A DNA stretch of 64,000 nt from Polyangiaceae bacterium (lineage in GTDB: Bacteria > Myxococcota_A > Polyangia > Polyangiales > Polyangiaceae). The notes below the pieces were generated by a model. That model worked only from the letters and a program-made list of their open reading frames with translations, ran no database searches and was not told the DNA's origin. The translations under genes were made by a program, and so were the position numbers. Shown piece after piece: positions 25,213-36,373 of this stretch. The stretch spans positions 1 to 64,000 of the forward strand of contig JAICQL010000013.1 of assembly GCA_025937895.1 (NCBI GenBank), in the 5' to 3' direction. Positions within the stretch are counted from its first letter, which is position 1. The number at the start of each line of letters is the position of its first letter.

Positions 25213-25668
25213 ATGAACAACAGGCTCTACGTAGGAAACCTCAGCTATTCCACCGGTGAAGCGCAGCTGCGCCAAGCCTTCGAACCATTTGGCGCGCTCA
25301 TCTCCGTCGCGGTCATCACCGATCGCATGACGGGCCAGCATCGCGGGTTTGGTTTTGTCGAATACGAAAGCGCGGAAGATGCCAAGCGCGCGGCGGAATC
25401 GCTCAACGGTCAGCAGGTGGACGGCCGCACGCTGAACGTCAACGTGGCGCGCGAGCGTTCTTCAGCACCGCGCTTCAGCGGTGGCGGCGGTGGCGGTGGC
25501 GGCGGCTACGGCGGCGGCTATGGTGGGGGCGGCTACGGCGGTGGCTACGGCGAGGAGAGCAGCGGGGAGCGCAGCGCCGGCGGCGGCGGCGGCGGCCGGC
25601 GTGGTGGTGGTAAGGGCGGCGGCGGCGGCGGCGAGCGCGGCAATCGTCGCGGCAGCGGTCGCTGGTAA
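25213..25668 (+). CDS. glycine-rich RRM RNA-binding protein
   Basis: ATG 25213 gives 151 aa; an upstream in-frame start exists at 25189. One RRM fills residues 1-85 with RNP2 (LYVGNL) and RNP1 (HRGFGFVEY). The C-terminus is Gly/Tyr/Arg-rich with RGG-like motifs. This is the layout of cyanobacterial and myxobacterial Rbp proteins, which bind RNA and are often cold-induced. The 255-bp upstream region should hold its promoter; no cold-shock box was recognised. Confidence 0.93.
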   Translation: MNNRLYVGNLSYSTGEAQLRQAFEPFGALISVAVITDRMTGQHRGFGFVEYESAEDAKRAAESLNGQQVDGRTLNVNVARERSSAPRFSGGGGGGGGGYGGGYGGGGYGGGYGEESSGERSAGGGGGGRRGGGKGGGGGGERGNRRGSGRW

Positions 25669-25772
25669 GGCTCTGCTGATGGCGCGCGGCGAGCGGAACC
25701 GCTAGCTGCGCGCAGCTGCATGTCAGTGCCGCGCGGCCCCGTTCACCGCGCGGCCCTTTGCTACGGGGCCCT

Positions 25773-25836
25773 GTTACCGCGCGGCTCCGTTACCGCGCGG
25801 CTCCGTTGCCGCGCGGCCCTGTTACCGCGCGGCTCG
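25773..25836. repeat. 16-bp intergenic tandem repeat
   Basis: Four copies of gttaccgcgcggctcc, the third and fourth slightly diverged, with a related unit at 25741. It lies between the RRM gene and the sdhB stop and is non-coding on the present gene map. Confidence 0.85.
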
Positions 25837-25851
25837 TATGTTGGGGCGAGC

Positions 25852-26642
25852 TCAGGTCTTCGGCTTCTCGCGCACGGGCGCCCGCTCTTTGCCCACCACC
25901 ATGGAGTGCAAGAAGTCGCGGTTCATCTGCGCGATGAAGCTTACCGGAATGCCCTTCGGGCACACCGACTCACACTCGTTGTGATTGGTGCAGTGCCCGA
26001 AGCCCTCCGCGTCCATCTGCGCCACCATGCGCTGCACGCGCCGGTCGCGCTCGGCCTGCCCCTGCGGCAGCATGCCCAGGTGCACGATCTTGGCGGCCGT
26101 GAACAAGCTGGCCGAGGCGTTCGGACAGGCGGCAACACAGGCTCCGCAGGCGATGCAGGCTGCCGCATCGAAGGCGGTGTCCGCGTCGCTCTTGGGCACC
26201 AAGGTCTGGTTGGCGTCGGGGGCTGCGCCAGCGCGCGCCGAGATGTAGCCCCCGGCCTGGATGATGCGGTCGAACGCGCTGCGATCGACCACCAGATCCT
26301 TGATCACGGGGAAGGCGTTGGCGCGCCAGGGCTCGATCACGATGCGGTCGCCATCCTTGAAGTGGCGCATGTGCAGCTGACAGGTCGTGGTCTCCGCCTG
26401 CGGCCCGTGGGCTACGCCGTTGATGACCATGCCGCACATGCCGCAGATGCCCTCGCGGCAGTCGTGATCGAACGCGATGGGCTCCTTGCCTGCCTGGATG
26501 AGGCCCTCGTTGACGACGTCCAGCATCTCCAGGAAGGACATGTGCTCGGTGATGTTGCGGCACACGAGGCGCTCGAAATGGCCGGCGTCTTGCGGACCCT
26601 TCTGCCGCCAGACCATCAGCTCGAGCTTCATCAGTCGATCGC

Positions 26643-26646
<4 letters not shown>
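25852..26646 (-). CDS. sdhB: succinate dehydrogenase / fumarate reductase iron-sulfur subunit
   Basis: ATG 26646 overlaps the sdhA stop (ATGA); 264 aa. The [2Fe-2S] ligands lie in CREGICGMC and the later TTTC. The [4Fe-4S] motif is [12 protein letters not shown]. The [3Fe-4S] region is [10 protein letters not shown]. The subunit carries electrons from the SdhA flavin to quinone at SdhC. It is the last gene of sdhCAB. Confidence 0.97.
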
Positions 26647-28570
<1,924 letters not shown>

Positions 28571-28571
<1 letters not shown>

Positions 28572-29236
28572 TACGAAATCACGCCTGCAAGGACGGCCAG
28601 GGGCATCGCCACGTTTCCAGCCACGATGGTGATCGCTATCAGCCGCGGCAGCGTCTGCCGCAGGCCGTTGTAGCGCGGATGATTCAGCCCCAGCGTCTGA
28701 AACAGGCTCCACGAGCCGTGGTACAGGTGCAGGCCCAGCAGCACCTGCGCCACCAGGTAGATCGCCGTCACCCAGGGCACGCGAAACCCGTTGATGAAGT
28801 TGGCGTACACGTCGTGCGGCTGGTGCGCATACGCGCCCATGGCCATGCCCGGCCAGGTGAAGTGCGCCAGGTGATAGACGATGAAACAGGCCAGGAGGGG
28901 CCCGCTCCACTTCATCGTGCGCGCCGCATACGTGGTGGCCGCGCTCTGCTTCAGCCGATAGCCCACGGGGCGCGCCACCGCCGCCTGGCGCACCAGATCG
29001 AGCGAGAGCACGATGTGCACGAGCACCGAGATCAGCAGCACGAGGCGCGCCACCCAGAGCAGCGGACCGAGCTTGCGCAGACTGGCGGCATACGCGTTGA
29101 GCGCCTCGGGCCCCAGGAAGACCTGCAGGTTGCCGAGCATGTGCACGAGCACGAAACCGAACAGCACGATCCCGGTGAGCGCTACGAGCACCTTCTTGCC
29201 GATGCTCGTGTCCCCCAAAGTCAGCGTTCGTTCCAT
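28571..29236 (-). CDS. sdhC: succinate dehydrogenase cytochrome b558-family subunit
   Basis: ATG 29236 follows GGAAGAAAG; GTG 29257 is also open. The product is 221 aa with five membrane helices. Histidines suited to two haems occur in [27 protein letters not shown] and [11 protein letters not shown] single di-haem anchor without SdhD is the type B arrangement. It lies 30 nt downstream of the TPR gene. Confidence 0.93.
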
Positions 29237-29266
29237 CTTTCTTCCGTTTACCTTCACTTGCGGCGC

Positions 29267-29770
29267 TCACTCGAGCGCGGGCTCATCCTCTGACTGCGCG
29301 GGCCGCAGCGACTCCAAGCCCTCTGCCCAGAGTGTGCGAAGACAGCTGTTGCGCCTCAGGATCGGTTCGTCGTTATCCTCGGGCCTCAGCGACTCGGCGC
29401 GTTCATAGAAGGAAATCGCCTCCATGAACAGATCATGTGCAAACGCCGCGCTCTTGCCCTTGGCCAGCTGCGCCCGGGCGTCCCGTTCCAGAACGAGACC
29501 GTGGAAGTAGAGCCGCTCGTATTCGCCGGGCAACTGAGCCACGCGCAGCCGCGCGCGCCGCACGCAGTCCGAGCGCCGCGCAAACTGATCGGTCAGCGCC
29601 ATGATCAGCGTCTTCAGCGCCTCGGGGTGCTGCGGCTGCACCTCCAGGATGTCGAGGCAAATGCTCTCCGCCTGCTCCGGCTCGTTTAACAACCGATACT
29701 GCCGCGCCTTGTCGAGGGCAGCGGGCACAGCCCCGGGGCGGATGGTGCGGAGGGAGAGCTTGGTGTCCAT
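29267..29770 (-). CDS. small TPR-like protein heading the sdh operon
   Basis: The product is 167 aa from ATG 29770. TPR-like helices are visible ([19 protein letters not shown] with [15 protein letters not shown], and [20 protein letters not shown]). The 30-nt gap to sdhC suggests co-transcription. TPR proteins hold protein complexes together; a role in SDH assembly is possible but only inferred from position. Confidence 0.75.
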   Translation of the reverse strand: MDTKLSLRTIRPGAVPAALDKARQYRLLNEPEQAESICLDILEVQPQHPEALKTLIMALTDQFARRSDCVRRARLRVAQLPGEYERLYFHGLVLERDARAQLAKGKSAAFAHDLFMEAISFYERAESLRPEDNDEPILRRNSCLRTLWAEGLESLRPAQSEDEPALE

Positions 29771-30091
29771 GACTCGGGCGAGGGTTTACACTCTGAGTGG
29801 CGTCCTTGGCACAGCGAGAATGTTCCAGCGAGGCTCTGGACGACCTCGACGGACCCTCGATAAGTTGCGGGAAGGTTTCCGAGTGGCCGGGCGGTCTATG
29901 CCGCACTGTGCCGTTGACGCCATTTAGCAGCGGCAGCGTTTCCGCAAGCTCACCCTTGATTGCTGGGATCATGGCCGGGCCTGCGCGCCGGGTCCTCATC
30001 GGGAGCAAGCCCGAGCAAAGGTAAGACCGCTGCAGCAACGTGGAAAGCTGAGGCTTGTCAGGCACTCGGAACGCTGCCGAAGCTACCGCCC
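29771..30091. other. 321-bp divergent spacer
   Basis: It lies between the TPR-sdh operon and the hydrolase operon and should hold both promoters. A stretch around 29870-29945 superficially resembles a class II tRNA D-arm, but no anticodon stem or T-arm forms. Nothing else seen. Confidence 0.5.
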
Positions 30092-31057
30092 ATGCAAGAC
30101 GACAAGCTCCCCGCTACCCAGGCCCCCGCGGCGCCGCCGGCACGCCTGACCGCCAGTGACTTCCACCCGGAGGTCTTGAAGCTGTTCGATGCGTACGTGC
30201 ACGGCGCGCTCGATCGCCGCGGCTTCCTGGACCGTGCCGCCCGCTTTGCGATCGCTGGTACCACCGCCATCGGCTTGCTGGAGGCGCTGAGCCCCAAGTT
30301 CGCACAGGCGCAGCAAGTGCCCAAGGAGGATCCGCGGATCCAGACGGAGAACATCGAGGTGCCGTCGCCGCAGGGCAACGGCAAGGTGCGCGTGTACGCG
30401 GTCCGCCCCGCCAAGCCCAAGGGCAAGCCGGGCAACGTGCTGGTGGTGCACGAGAACCGCGGCCTGAACCCGCACATCGAGGACGTGACCCGCCGCTTTG
30501 CGCTGGAGGGCTTCAACGCCTACGCGCCGGACGCGCTGGCGCCGCTCGGCGGCTACCCCGGTGACGAGGACAAGGCGCGCGAGCTGTTCGGCAAGCTCGA
30601 TCAGACCAAGACGCGCGAGGACTTCCTGGCGGTGGCAGCCTTCCTGCGCAAGGAGCCGAAGGGCAACGGCAAGCTGGGGGTGGTGGGCTTCTGCTACGGC
30701 GGCGGCATCGCGCATTTCCTGTCCACGCGCCTGCCAGATCTGGACGCGGCCGTACCCTTCTACGGCATGTCGCCCGCGCCGGAGGATGCAGCCAAGGTGA
30801 AGGCGCCGCTACTGGTGCACCTGGCCTCGAGCGACGAGCGCATCAACAGCGCCTGGCCCGCGTACGAGGCGGCGCTGAAGGCTGCCAAGGTGAAGTTCGA
30901 GGTGTTCACGTATCCGAACACGCAGCACGGCTTTCACAACGACACCACGCCACGCTACGATCAGGCCGCCGCCAAGCAGGCCTGGCAGCGCACGCTGGCG
31001 CTGTTCGAGCGCACCCTGAGCGGGGCGCCCGCGAAGGAGCCCAAGGCCAAGGGCTGA
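30092..31057 (+). CDS. dienelactone hydrolase-family protein (YghX-like)
   Basis: ATG 30092 gives 321 aa. The alpha/beta-hydrolase triad is readable: C201 in GFCYGGG, D248 in LASSDERIN and H279 in NTQHGF. A glutamate in VVHENRG matches the family. Residues 38-75 (GALDRRGFLDRAARFAIAGT, ending FAQA) look like a Tat-type leader set unusually far from the N-terminus, as in the YghX group. The substrate is unknown; the family hydrolyses lactones and esters. It sits 6 nt before the LytS-like kinase gene. Confidence 0.88.
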   Translation: MQDDKLPATQAPAAPPARLTASDFHPEVLKLFDAYVHGALDRRGFLDRAARFAIAGTTAIGLLEALSPKFAQAQQVPKEDPRIQTENIEVPSPQGNGKVRVYAVRPAKPKGKPGNVLVVHENRGLNPHIEDVTRRFALEGFNAYAPDALAPLGGYPGDEDKARELFGKLDQTKTREDFLAVAAFLRKEPKGNGKLGVVGFCYGGGIAHFLSTRLPDLDAAVPFYGMSPAPEDAAKVKAPLLVHLASSDERINSAWPAYEAALKAAKVKFEVFTYPNTQHGFHNDTTPRYDQAAAKQAWQRTLALFERTLSGAPAKEPKAKG

Positions 31058-31063
31058 GCCAGC

Positions 31064-32209
31064 ATGGGGGCGGCGCGCTGGCTCCGGCTGCTGCTGGGCG
31101 TTCTCGCCTTCTGGCTCGTGCAGGGGCTGGCGGGCATCCACTCCTTCCACGAGCTGGGGGTGGGGCTGGCGCACGGCACCGCCATGTCGATGACCAGCGC
31201 GCTGCTCTGGGTGCCGCTGACCTGGTGGGCGCTCTTCTCGTCGGATCGTTTTCCGGTCGAGCCGGGGCGCCTGCGCAATCTGCTGGTGCACCTGGGCAGC
31301 AGCGCGGGGGTGTGTCTGTTTCGCGCGGCCGCGGTGCTGGTGCTGAACCCGTGGGTGCGCTGGGAGGCGCAGCTGCCGGGCTTCGCCGAGCTGATGGTCA
31401 CCAGCTTTCACAAGAACTTCTTCTTCTATGTGGTGCTGGTGGCAGCCGCGCACGCCTTCCACTACCAGCGCCGCTCGCGCGAGCGCGCGGAGCTGACCGC
31501 GCGCCTCGAGTCCGCGCTGGCGCAGGCGCGGCTGAGCGCGCTGCAGGCACAGCTGCAGCCGCACTTCCTGTTCAACGCGCTGCAGTCCATCGCGGAGCTG
31601 CTCCACCACGACGTGGAGCGCGCCGATCGCATGCTGGTCTCGCTCAGTCGCTTGCTGCGGCAGCTGCTCGAGACCGACAGCAAACACGAGGTGCCGCTGG
31701 AGAGCGAGCTGAGCTCGCTGCAGCCCTACGTGGAGCTGCAGCAGCTGCGCTTCGGCGAGCGGCTGCGAGTGGACATCGACGTACCGCCCGAAACGCTGGC
31801 AGTACGGGTGCCGTACCTGGTGCTGCAACCGCTGGTGGAGAACTCGATCCGCCACGGCCTGGCCCCGCGCGCGCAGCCCGGACGCATCCACATCCGCGCT
31901 CGCCGCTCGGCCACGTTGCTGGAGCTCGAGGTGACGGACGACGGCGCTGGCTTGCCGCCGGAGCCGCGCGAGGGCCTCGGGCTGCGCAACACGCGCGCGC
32001 GGCTCCAGCAGCTGTACGGCGACGCGCACCGCTTCACGTTGCAGGGCGGAGCGGGCGCAGGCTGTGTGGTCACATTGCACATTCCGATCGCCACGGCAGA
32101 GCCCAATGTTACGGCAGAGCCGCCGGCGGAGCCCAACGGCACGGCGCCGCGTGTGACGACGGAGCCCCGTGTCACAGCGGAGCCCGCTGTCCCGGCGGAG
32201 GGAGCATGA
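31064..32209 (+). CDS. LytS/AlgZ-type sensor histidine kinase
   Basis: The product is 381 aa. Four membrane helices occupy about 5-130. The His_kinase domain has H167 in QAQLQPHFLFNALQSI, and a HATPase_c-type domain follows (LQPLVENSIRHGL, DDGAGLP, GLGLRNTRARLQQLYG). The last about 40 residues are a low-complexity tail rich in TAEP. The stop overlaps the next start (ATGA), so kinase and LytTR regulator form a pair. The stimulus is unknown; such systems often respond to envelope or metabolic cues. Confidence 0.92.
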   Translation: MGAARWLRLLLGVLAFWLVQGLAGIHSFHELGVGLAHGTAMSMTSALLWVPLTWWALFSSDRFPVEPGRLRNLLVHLGSSAGVCLFRAAAVLVLNPWVRWEAQLPGFAELMVTSFHKNFFFYVVLVAAAHAFHYQRRSRERAELTARLESALAQARLSALQAQLQPHFLFNALQSIAELLHHDVERADRMLVSLSRLLRQLLETDSKHEVPLESELSSLQPYVELQQLRFGERLRVDIDVPPETLAVRVPYLVLQPLVENSIRHGLAPRAQPGRIHIRARRSATLLELEVTDDGAGLPPEPREGLGLRNTRARLQQLYGDAHRFTLQGGAGAGCVVTLHIPIATAEPNVTAEPPAEPNGTAPRVTTEPRVTAEPAVPAEGA

Positions 32210-32940
32210 GCCTGCGCGCGCTCCTGGCCGATGACGAGCCGCTGGCGCGCGCTCGCCTGCGCCGCCTGCTAAAGCAGCAGCGCGACATCGAGATCGTCGA
32301 GGAGTGTGCCAGCGGCGGCGCGGCCCTGGCGGCGCTGTGCCGGCGGCAGGTGGACGTGCTCTTCCTCGACATCGAGCTGCCCGAGCTGGGCGGCTTCGAG
32401 GTGCTGGAGCGCGCGGGCAGCGGCTGGCCCGCCACGGTGTTCGTGACGGCGTACGCCCAGCACGCGCTGCGCGCCTTCGATTTCAGTGCCGTCGACTACC
32501 TGGTGAAGCCCATCGACGGTGAGCGCCTGGCCCTGGCGGTGGAGCGGGTACGCCAGCGCGTGGCTGCGAGCGCCAGCGCGCCTGCGTACCCCGAGCGCAT
32601 CCCCGTGCGCAGCGGCGCGCGCGTCCGCCTCGTCCCCGTGCACACGATCGAGCTGCTGGAGGCACAGGGCAACTACGTGGCGCTCCACTGCTGCGCGCCA
32701 CAGGGCCAGCCTGCGGCGCCGCGCGAGGAGCTGCTGCGCGAGACCTTGAGCGGCCTCGAAGCCCGGCTCGATCCCGCCGTCTTCGTGCGCGTGCACCGGC
32801 GCTTCATCGTACGCCGCAGCAGCATCGTCGAGCTGGAGCCCAGCGCTGGCGGTGAGTTCGTGCTCACCCTGGCGAGCGGACGGCGGCTGCTCAGCGGTCG
32901 TACGTACCGGGCGCGCCTCGCGCAGCTCACCCGGCTATAG
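32206..32940 (+). CDS. LytTR-family response regulator
   Basis: ATG 32206; 244 aa. The receiver domain has acidic residues DDE (9-11), phospho-Asp D55 (LFLDIELP) and lysine in VKPIDG. The LytTR DNA-binding domain covers about 135-244 (IELLEAQGNYVALHC, FVRVHRRFIVRRSSI, LLSGRTYRARL). It is the output partner of the overlapping LytS-like kinase. Its stop codon and that of the convergent PD40 gene lie on the two strands of one palindrome, CTATAG. Confidence 0.95.
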   Translation: MSLRALLADDEPLARARLRRLLKQQRDIEIVEECASGGAALAALCRRQVDVLFLDIELPELGGFEVLERAGSGWPATVFVTAYAQHALRAFDFSAVDYLVKPIDGERLALAVERVRQRVAASASAPAYPERIPVRSGARVRLVPVHTIELLEAQGNYVALHCCAPQGQPAAPREELLRETLSGLEARLDPAVFVRVHRRFIVRRSSIVELEPSAGGEFVLTLASGRRLLSGRTYRARLAQLTRL

Positions 32941-34005
32941 TTCCTGGCTCAACCCCTCCAGCAATACGTCCGGGGCGCCGGGAAAGCCTGCCAGCCAGTC
33001 GCGCAGGCTCAGGCGGTAGATCTCTCCCGGCACCTCCACGGGGGTGACCTCGCGGCGAATGAAATACAGCTCGCCGCGCTCGAGGCGCGGGCTGGCGTGA
33101 TATTCGTCATGTACGCTGTTCACGCAGGGGCCCAGGTTGCGTGGCGGCAGGTAGCCGCCGCCCAGCTCCACGCTGCCATACAGATCGCCCGAGCCGTAGC
33201 CTCCGGGCGCATCGAGCCGGGTGAAGAGCAAGAGCTCGCCGTGCGCGGAGACCCAGGGGTTGAACTCCAGCCCCGGGCTGTTCAGCGTGGGGCCCAGGTT
33301 CTCCGGCTCGGCGGCGCCCTGCGAGCGGCGCGTGCGCCAGAGATCGAACGAGCCCATGCCATCGCCGCGATCGCTCGCAAAGTACACGTCCCCATTGCGG
33401 GTGACGGTCGGATACAGCTCGTCCGCCGGGCTGTTCACGCTCTCACCCAGGTTCTCGGGCGCGCCAAAGCCGTCACCCTCGATGGACACGACCCACAAGT
33501 CGACATCAGCGCGCTCCTGCCCCGCGACGGGACGGATGGACGAGAAGTACAGCAGCTTGCCATCACTCGACACGAACGGATCCAGATCGGGATACGTGCC
33601 CGAGAAAGGCGCCACCTCCGGCTCCGACCAGACCCCGCCTCGGCGCCGGCTCAGGTAGATGGTGGCCTGACGACTGAAGGGGAACAGGATCTCGCCGCGC
33701 GCGAAGAACGCGGTGTTGCCATCGGGAGTGAAGCTGAGCCGGTACTCCTGCAGCTCGGGCAGCGAGAACTTGCCGGGCTCGACGAGAGTCGGCTCCGGGC
33801 AGCGCGCGCGCTCCATGCCAGCACCGGACGGCTCCAGCCCGCCCTCATCCGAAGGCGCAGGTGATGCGCTCGGGTCGAGCGCCAGCAGCGCTTCACTCCG
33901 CGGCGCCGCCTCGGAGGTTTCATCGGGGGAGCCACAGCCGGCGAGCACGCCCGCCAGGGAAGAGGCCAGCACAATCGCTCTGCAACGGGGCATGGTGTTC
34001 GACAT
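32935..34005 (-). CDS. PD40-type beta-propeller lipoprotein
   Basis: The product is 356 aa from ATG 34005; a second ATG lies four codons later. The signal peptide ends in lipobox LAGCG (C24). PD40/WD40-like blades recur (LSFTPDGNTAFFARG, FVSSDGKLLYFSS, TVTRNGDVYFASDR, WVSAHGELLLFTR). The pattern 'PENLG..VNSP.DE' resembles OmpA-associated TolB-like propellers. It has no OmpA domain, so it probably acts as an outer-membrane-anchored binding protein. Confidence 0.88.
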   Translation of the reverse strand: MSNTMPRCRAIVLASSLAGVLAGCGSPDETSEAAPRSEALLALDPSASPAPSDEGGLEPSGAGMERARCPEPTLVEPGKFSLPELQEYRLSFTPDGNTAFFARGEILFPFSRQATIYLSRRRGGVWSEPEVAPFSGTYPDLDPFVSSDGKLLYFSSIRPVAGQERADVDLWVVSIEGDGFGAPENLGESVNSPADELYPTVTRNGDVYFASDRGDGMGSFDLWRTRRSQGAAEPENLGPTLNSPGLEFNPWVSAHGELLLFTRLDAPGGYGSGDLYGSVELGGGYLPPRNLGPCVNSVHDEYHASPRLERGELYFIRREVTPVEVPGEIYRLSLRDWLAGFPGAPDVLLEGLSQEL

Positions 34006-34136
34006 GCCCGCAGCCTATCGCCGCTCGAGCGCTGGCCACGCCGCGCGGTTCGGCCCGCGCTCGAGCCGGGACGAACGGTGCCTGCGCAGGGACGAACGGC
34101 GCCGGAGCAGTGGCTCCGGGACGAACGACACCCCGC

Positions 34137-36326
34137 TCAGCCCTCCCCCGAGCGCAAGCGCGAGGCGTCGAACAGCCCGCTGCGCCGCAGCTCGTCCAAG
34201 AGCTCGTGGGTGACTCGCTCGCTCTTCTGCGAGCGCGGAGCGGGAATGAGCGCAAAGAGCGTGGCCTTCACCGTGCTGGGCAGCACGTTGTCCAGGTACT
34301 CCAGCGCGGTGCCGCGCAGCTTCAGGTCGGGGCTATCCAGCGCCGCGCGCGCCAGGCGGAAGGCTTCGCGATCGTAGACCAGGCCGAGCAGGCGCAGCGC
34401 GTGCTCGATGCGGTCCGCGCTGGCCACGCCTTCGTTATCGCCCAGCTCGCGCACGGCGGCGCTCAGCGCCAGCTGCCGATCGATGGGCAGGTGCACGCCG
34501 TGGCTGGCGATGTCCTCCAGGCCGCGCACCACGTGCCGGCGCACGTCGAAGTCGGGGTCCTCCAGCGCCGCGCCGAGCGCCGCGGCGGACCACGCGCTCT
34601 GCGTCGTGGCGATCACGCGCACCAGCCGGCGGCGCACGCTGGGCGAGTGCCGGCTGGCGTCGTGCAAGGCGTCTGCAAGCTGGCCCACGACCATGGTGCC
34701 AAAGCCGCTCAGCACCTTCATCGCCTGCGCGCCGACGTCGTCGCGCCCGAGCAGCGGGATCACGAACGCGGTCAGCTCGGGATCAGGCGCGGAGAGCGCG
34801 CTGCGCAGGCGCTCGGGGTCACCCGACAGCAGATCGGCCACGGCAGCGCTCGAGCGCCGGCTGCGCTCGCCATCGGGCTGCACGGCGCTGCCCGCGGGCA
34901 ACGTGGAGCCGGGCAGTGGCGCGCCCACCCCCTGCGCGTGCGAGCGCAGCGCCTCGATCTCGCGCAGCAGCCGCTCGCGGTTCAGATCCGTGAGCGTCTG
35001 CGACAGTGTGAGGCGCGTGGTCTGGTCTTGCACGCCGGTCTCGTCCAGCACCAGCGCACCGGAGCGCAGGCTGGCGGCCAGCTCGGCGATGTAGCCGCGG
35101 CGCAGACGCTGGGTGAGCAGCAGGGTGGCGAACGCGGCCAGCGCGACCACCACGTTGGCGCCCAGGGTGGCGGCTGCTGGCCGGAGCAGGACCAGCGCCC
35201 AGGAGAGCAAGCTGCCCAGCGCGTCGCCCGCGCGGTTCACCAGCACATCGATGACGGCCTTGAGCGAGCGCTTGCGCTGCGCGGGAATGGGCGTGTACAG
35301 CGGCTCGTACGCGGAGCGATACAGCGAGTGCACGAGCGCGCCGTCCGCCCCGCGCAAGAGCCCCTGCGTCCACAGCCCCGGCAGACCCAGCGCCAGCAAG
35401 CCGGAGACGCTGAGCACCGCCGGCAGCACGCCGAGCCCCACGCCCAGCCCCGCGCGATCGAGCAGCCGCGGGGTGACGAAGACCTGCACGAAGAAGCTGA
35501 ACAGCGCCGTGGCGGTGTAAAACAGCGCGAAGAACTGCATCAGCGACTCGGGGGTCGTGTAGCTGCTCATGGCGTTGGACTTGAACGCGAAGTCGATCAC
35601 GCTGGAGGTGAGCGCCGTCAGCCCCACGAACAGCGCGATCTCGCGCAGGTAGCTGGAAGCAAACGGCGAGGTCACCTGCTCCTCGGGCTCGGGCGCGGCG
35701 GCCACGGTCTCCGGCGAGCGCATGCGCCGCAGGGTGAAGGCGCCCAGCACGTTCAAGACTGCCAGCTCCAGCAGGCTCTCCCGCGCGCCCGCCCAGCTCG
35801 CCAGCCGCTCCGCGGTGACACCGCCCAGAAAACCGCCCACGGTGCCGCCCAGCCCGATGCGCGCGATGGAACGGCGCAGCGCGTGCGGATCAAAGCGCTC
35901 GTTGACGACCGACCAGAAGCCGCTCGCGATCAGCCCCGTCACGGCGGACACGTGCAAGTAGAGCAGCATTGCCACCGTGCGGGGCGCAGCCGGGAACACG
36001 ACCCGCTCGACCACGAACAGCACCGCGTTGAGCAGCATCAGCGGCGGCAAGACCGAGGCCGGTCCGCGCCGCCGGAAGACTCGCGCCGTGAACAAGGCCA
36101 GCAGCGCCGACAGCCCTGCGCCCGCCACCATCGTCTTGGGCAGCTCGGCCGCGGGGAAATAAGCACAGAACAGCGCATCCCGGGCCGATTTGCCGGTAAC
36201 CGTCCAGGCGCTCAGCAGCGCCGCACCGAGGATGGCAGGTCCGACCGCACTCGCCGGTACACGGCTGACCGGCACGCGAGGAGTCGTTGCCACACTGAGC
36301 TCGAAAAGGGCCGGGGAGCATAACAC
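34137..36326 (-). CDS. ATP/ADP-translocase-like MFS protein with C-terminal HEAT repeats
   Basis: GTG 36326 gives 729 aa; GTG 36293 would leave more room for a promoter, since the divergent kinase starts only 47 nt away. The first about 430 residues hold about 12 membrane helices (GPAILGAALLSAWTVTGKSA, LPKTMVAGAGLSALLALF, IGLGGTVGGFLGG) in the pattern of NTT/Npt nucleotide transporters of intracellular bacteria. The rest is a soluble helical HEAT-like region (VIPLLGRDDVGAQAMKVLSG, LEDPDFDVRRHVVRGLEDIA). Relatives in free-living bacteria have unknown substrates, so nucleotide exchange should not be assumed. Confidence 0.78.
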   Translation of the reverse strand: MLCSPALFELSVATTPRVPVSRVPASAVGPAILGAALLSAWTVTGKSARDALFCAYFPAAELPKTMVAGAGLSALLALFTARVFRRRGPASVLPPLMLLNAVLFVVERVVFPAAPRTVAMLLYLHVSAVTGLIASGFWSVVNERFDPHALRRSIARIGLGGTVGGFLGGVTAERLASWAGARESLLELAVLNVLGAFTLRRMRSPETVAAAPEPEEQVTSPFASSYLREIALFVGLTALTSSVIDFAFKSNAMSSYTTPESLMQFFALFYTATALFSFFVQVFVTPRLLDRAGLGVGLGVLPAVLSVSGLLALGLPGLWTQGLLRGADGALVHSLYRSAYEPLYTPIPAQRKRSLKAVIDVLVNRAGDALGSLLSWALVLLRPAAATLGANVVVALAAFATLLLTQRLRRGYIAELAASLRSGALVLDETGVQDQTTRLTLSQTLTDLNRERLLREIEALRSHAQGVGAPLPGSTLPAGSAVQPDGERSRRSSAAVADLLSGDPERLRSALSAPDPELTAFVIPLLGRDDVGAQAMKVLSGFGTMVVGQLADALHDASRHSPSVRRRLVRVIATTQSAWSAAALGAALEDPDFDVRRHVVRGLEDIASHGVHLPIDRQLALSAAVRELGDNEGVASADRIEHALRLLGLVYDREAFRLARAALDSPDLKLRGTALEYLDNVLPSTVKATLFALIPAPRSQKSERVTHELLDELRRSGLFDASRLRSGEG

Positions 36327-36373
36327 ATACCCCGCCAGCTCGGGCGTGCTAGCCTCGGCCAGCCGAGACGCCG

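Noticed and set aside
29868-29945. Class II tRNA-like stretch (GGAAGGTTTCCGAGTGGCC)
   Set aside because: The D-arm resemblance is superficial: no 5-bp anticodon stem forms and there is no GGTTC T-arm or matching acceptor end.
33861-36323. 820-residue open frame on the plus strand
   Set aside because: Antisense to the MFS-HEAT protein; composition (His/Arg/Gln-rich) is typical of shadow frames.
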